DNA from: Scatophagus argus
Lineage: Eukaryota > Chordata > Actinopteri > Scatophagidae
Direction of reading: 5' to 3'
NCBI RefSeq assembly: GCF_020382885.2
Contig: NC_058506.1
Coordinates: forward strand, 20,758,818-20,822,817
DNA: 64,000 bases
The number at the start of each line of letters is the position of its first letter. Position 1 is the first letter of the stretch. The notes beneath the pieces were generated by a model. That model made no database searches. It saw nothing but the letters and a program-made list of their open reading frames with translations, and was not told the DNA's origin. A program made the position numbers and the translations under genes. Below are positions 61,457 through 64,000 of this stretch, piece by piece.

Positions 61457-63429
61457 ATGAAAGTGAATCTTGCTGTACTGGCTCTTTGCCTTCTTGGCAT
61501 AGGTAAATAAAACAAAATCATCCATATTCACAATACAAACTCAATAGGTAGTTTGTGGTACCATTTTCTAATAAGATTTCATTTTAAAATATTTTAAGTT
61601 GCCACTAATTTGGCCCACCAGCTGTGGACATCAGTGGGTTCAGACACATTGAAATCGCTAATTTAAGGGCACACGAGTGGGATTGGCGACACCTTTTTTA
61701 GTCTTTAGTCATAACGTTTGCCTCAGATATTGTAAAAATCATGACATCCCAAAATTAAAGTATGTACTGTGCAATAAACAGTGACAGAAATAGAACAACA
61801 AATGTGTAGAGGTTGGTTTGAGGACAGTTGGACAGGAGTACCTCCATCTTTGTCAACTCGACTTTAAGTCCTACAGTATGTTATGACAAAGAACTTTCAA
61901 TTTTGATTATGATTAAAAGTTAAGTATCTTTGACATTGCTCTCATCATTAATACAAAACACGTAGAAGATCGTGGTCTGCTGTTCTTATTCTTGACCACT
62001 AAATTTCTCCAGATGATTAAGACTTTATAGACTTTATCAGAAATCTCAGCAGACATTTTGATATTTTATAGAATCTGAAAAATGACACAAACACTAAAAA
62101 TCTGTGGTCAGATGTTTTACAAGTAAAACCTGTCACTACTTGTGTAGCCTATAGCTGTTACCTACTGCATTTGTGGACTGTAGATCTAAATACTGTAAAA
62201 ATTTGATATACGTTTTCAGAATGCAACCATACTGTATAAGGGACATTTTAATGACCCTCCTTTAATCCATTTCCATCTTTTTGTTTTTACTGACACAGCA
62301 GCAGTTCCAACAATCTCAGCTCAAAGTACCACTCAACCACCTGCTCCAGGTACCACTCAGCCACCTGGTCCAGGTACCACTCAAACACCTGCTCCAGGTA
62401 CCACTCAGCCACCTGGTCCAGGTACCACTCAGCCACCTGCTCCAGATACCACTCAACCACCTGCTCCAGATACCACTCAGCCACCTGGTCCAGGTACCAC
62501 TCAAACACCTGCTCCAGGTACCACTCAAACACCTGCTCCAGGTACCACTCAGCCACCTGCTTCAGGTACCACTCAACCACCTGCTTCAGGTACCACTCAA
62601 CCACCCGGTACTGCAGAAGCCACTACAGTTCTTACAGTGGAGTCAGGTTTCTCATCTGGTGAAATAGCCGGTATTACAATCGGCTCTATCGCTGGGGTGG
62701 CTGCTATTGGTGAGTACAATCTCATTCCTGCTTCCTCGGTAACATATCATCCTGTTATCCATTAACAAGGTTTAGGGTAAATGATAAAAAAAAAAAGAAA
62801 TAGTTTGAATTACGATTGTAAGTCAAAATTGTACATTACAAATCATAATTTTGAGACTGCAAGTCAAGACTGAAATTTTGATTTCTGTTTTAAATTGTGT
62901 TGTACTCATCCCACAATTTTTGACAATCACAGAAAATTTAACTAATTATTTTATTATTGCTAACTTTTCATCTGTTTTTCTTTTCATGACAATTATTGGC
63001 TTCCACGTAAATCCGCTATCCAGCTAAAGAATAGACATTGCTCTAAATTTGCAAGCAAACACATGCAAACTGGCAGCGCCTAAAAGGCTCTGCAAGAAAA
63101 ACTGTAGAGAAAAGAGAATTAAAAGAAAACACGGACTGGCATATTCATAAAACATGGCAACAATTCTCAGTGAACTGAGTAAGCAGCACAATCGCATTAA
63201 ATAAAAAAAAAGCAGGTTTAACTTGCTGCTTTTTTGAAAATCGAGGGACTTGTTTGTTCTAAAAATACAACATGCGGTGGAAATGAAGGAGCTACTTGAT
63301 GAAAGAAATTAACAGTCCCAGCTGTAACTGCTTCAAACTCATGTTTAAGACGGTGAACGTTAAAAAGCATCTGTCTTCTTTTCAGGTGGTGGTGTCTTTG
63401 GAGTACTGAAGTTCACCGGGATGGTCTGA
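61457..63429 (+). CDS. Small mucin-like single-pass surface protein, 166 aa
   Basis: Coding exons 61457-61502, 62299-62709 and 63386-63429; all junctions GT/AG and both introns phase 1, total 501 nt. Residues 1-23 are a signal peptide (MKVNLAVLALCLLGI plus AAVPTISA). Residues 26-113 are eleven perfect-length octapeptides of the form TTQPPAPG with variants (GPG, TPAPG, PAPD, PASG); a partial twelfth follows. The mature part has no Cys or Asn, so dense Thr O-glycosylation is likely and N-glycosylation is absent. Residues 138-160 are a membrane segment with Gly at 140, 144, 148, 153-155 and 158, followed by a six-residue tail KFTGMV. A GPI-attachment signal is an alternative reading of this end. 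The phase 1-1 repeat exon is typical of extracellular modules. I do not recognise an orthologue. AATAAA lies at 63554. Confidence 0.78.
62328..62609 (+). repeat. 24-bp coding minisatellite
   Basis: Eleven tandem 24-bp units of consensus ACCACTCAACCACCTGCTCC plus AGGT run from 62328 to 62591, then an 18-bp partial unit. No indels occur between units. The variants, in order, are A B C B D D B C C E E, where A is QPPAPG, B QPPGPG, C QTPAPG, D QPPAPD and E QPPASG. Because the period is a multiple of 3, other frames and the opposite strand are also open. Confidence 0.95.
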
Positions 63430-63553
63430 GACCAAGACAGGAAATGAACAGTTGGACAGTGGAACAGTGGACTGAAAAGCACAAACATCAGCCATCTTAA
63501 ATCTAACAGATCAGTGAAGAAGTCATGTTGTATGTCTGAAAGGCTCGTATCTG

Positions 63554-63559
63554 AATAAA
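63554..63559 (+). promoter_or_regulatory. Poly(A) signal of the mucin-like gene
   Basis: AATAAA 125 nt after the stop codon, followed by a GT-rich stretch (TGATTGTGGCGTC). Confidence 0.65.
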
Positions 63560-63579
63560 ACAACATAAAAAACATGATG

Positions 63580-63912
63580 ATTGTGGCGTCCTGGGCCAAG
63601 AGGAAGACATTAAATCTGACTACTTTGCTAAACTGACTGTTGGGCGATAGAAAATAATTTTTAGTAAATCATAAAACTTTTTAAACTCTTTGTGATAGAA
63701 AATACATTTTATTACACTTTGATGTTTTTTTCTTTATTGACAGATAAGATATAAATAACTTTTAGTACATTTATTTTGCAATTGACGCACTTTTACTTCA
63801 CACTAGATTGGAAACAGCATATCTAATAGGATGAACTGAATTGTAATTATCAGGAATGTTTGGTTTAAAAAATCTCTTAACGTCCTTCACAGCTGATAAC
63901 AACAGACATCTA

Positions 63913-63914
<2 letters not shown>
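63580..63914. other. 3' flank of the mucin-like gene
   Basis: AT-rich. I see nothing recognisable in it. Confidence 0.6.

Positions 63915-63964
<50 letters not shown>
63915..63964. repeat. (GT)n microsatellite
   Basis: About 25 uninterrupted GT units near the right edge. Confidence 0.95.
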
Positions 63965-63965
<1 letters not shown>

Positions 63966-64000
63966 TGAGTGAGTGCAGCATGTGTACCTTCGGAGATCTC

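Noticed and set aside
62287..62604. Minus-strand 105-aa repetitive open frame (VEWYLEQ-type repeat) and a second one at 62316-62528
   Set aside because: Both are antisense shadows of the 24-bp minisatellite. The period is a multiple of 3, so every frame lacking a stop in one unit is open throughout.

Overview
The window reads as teleost fish nuclear DNA. It is AT-rich and intron-dense, with vertebrate splice sites, many dinucleotide repeats, tRNA-derived SINEs and GTTAGC-rich dispersed repeats. All gene models were built by hand, joining exons at GT/AG sites and checking that the reading phase is carried across every junction. Protein family calls rest on remembered family sequences, not on a search.

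Four genes lie head to tail on the minus strand. From left to right they are ywhae (14-3-3 epsilon, 6 coding exons, 255 aa, 67-10871), crk (SH2-SH3-SH3 adaptor, 3 exons, 316 aa, 15659-20262), a smoothelin-like CH-domain gene of SMTNL2 type (13 exons, 699 aa, 22279-29645) and a TLC-domain membrane protein of the TLCD3/FAM57 family (5 exons, 276 aa, 38599-54033). ywhae-crk is the ancient vertebrate pair found on human 17p13.3, and the SMTNL2 and TLCD3A orthologues also lie on human 17p13, so this is a rearranged piece of that block. ywhae and crk encode general phosphotyrosine/phosphoserine signalling adaptors, the smoothelin-like protein is an actin/muscle-associated factor, and the TLC protein is an ER-type lipid-metabolism membrane protein. 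Nothing here suggests co-regulation beyond synteny.

To the right of tlcd3 (54-60 kb) is a gene-poor stretch with a SINE, a tRNA-Lys-headed SINE and one weakly supported small spliced ORF on the minus strand. At the right end, on the plus strand, is a compact four-exon gene (one non-coding exon plus three coding, 61457-63429) for a 166-aa mucin-like surface protein. It has a signal peptide, eleven 8-residue Thr/Pro-rich repeats encoded by a 24-bp minisatellite, and a glycine-zipper membrane segment. I do not recognise a named orthologue. It and the tandemly duplicated exon array inside the smoothelin-like gene are the most unusual items in the window.

No CRISPR arrays, rRNA genes or intact autonomous transposons were seen. 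Most of the remaining sequence is intron, long 3' UTR (notably tlcd3 and crk) or intergenic DNA without recognisable content.
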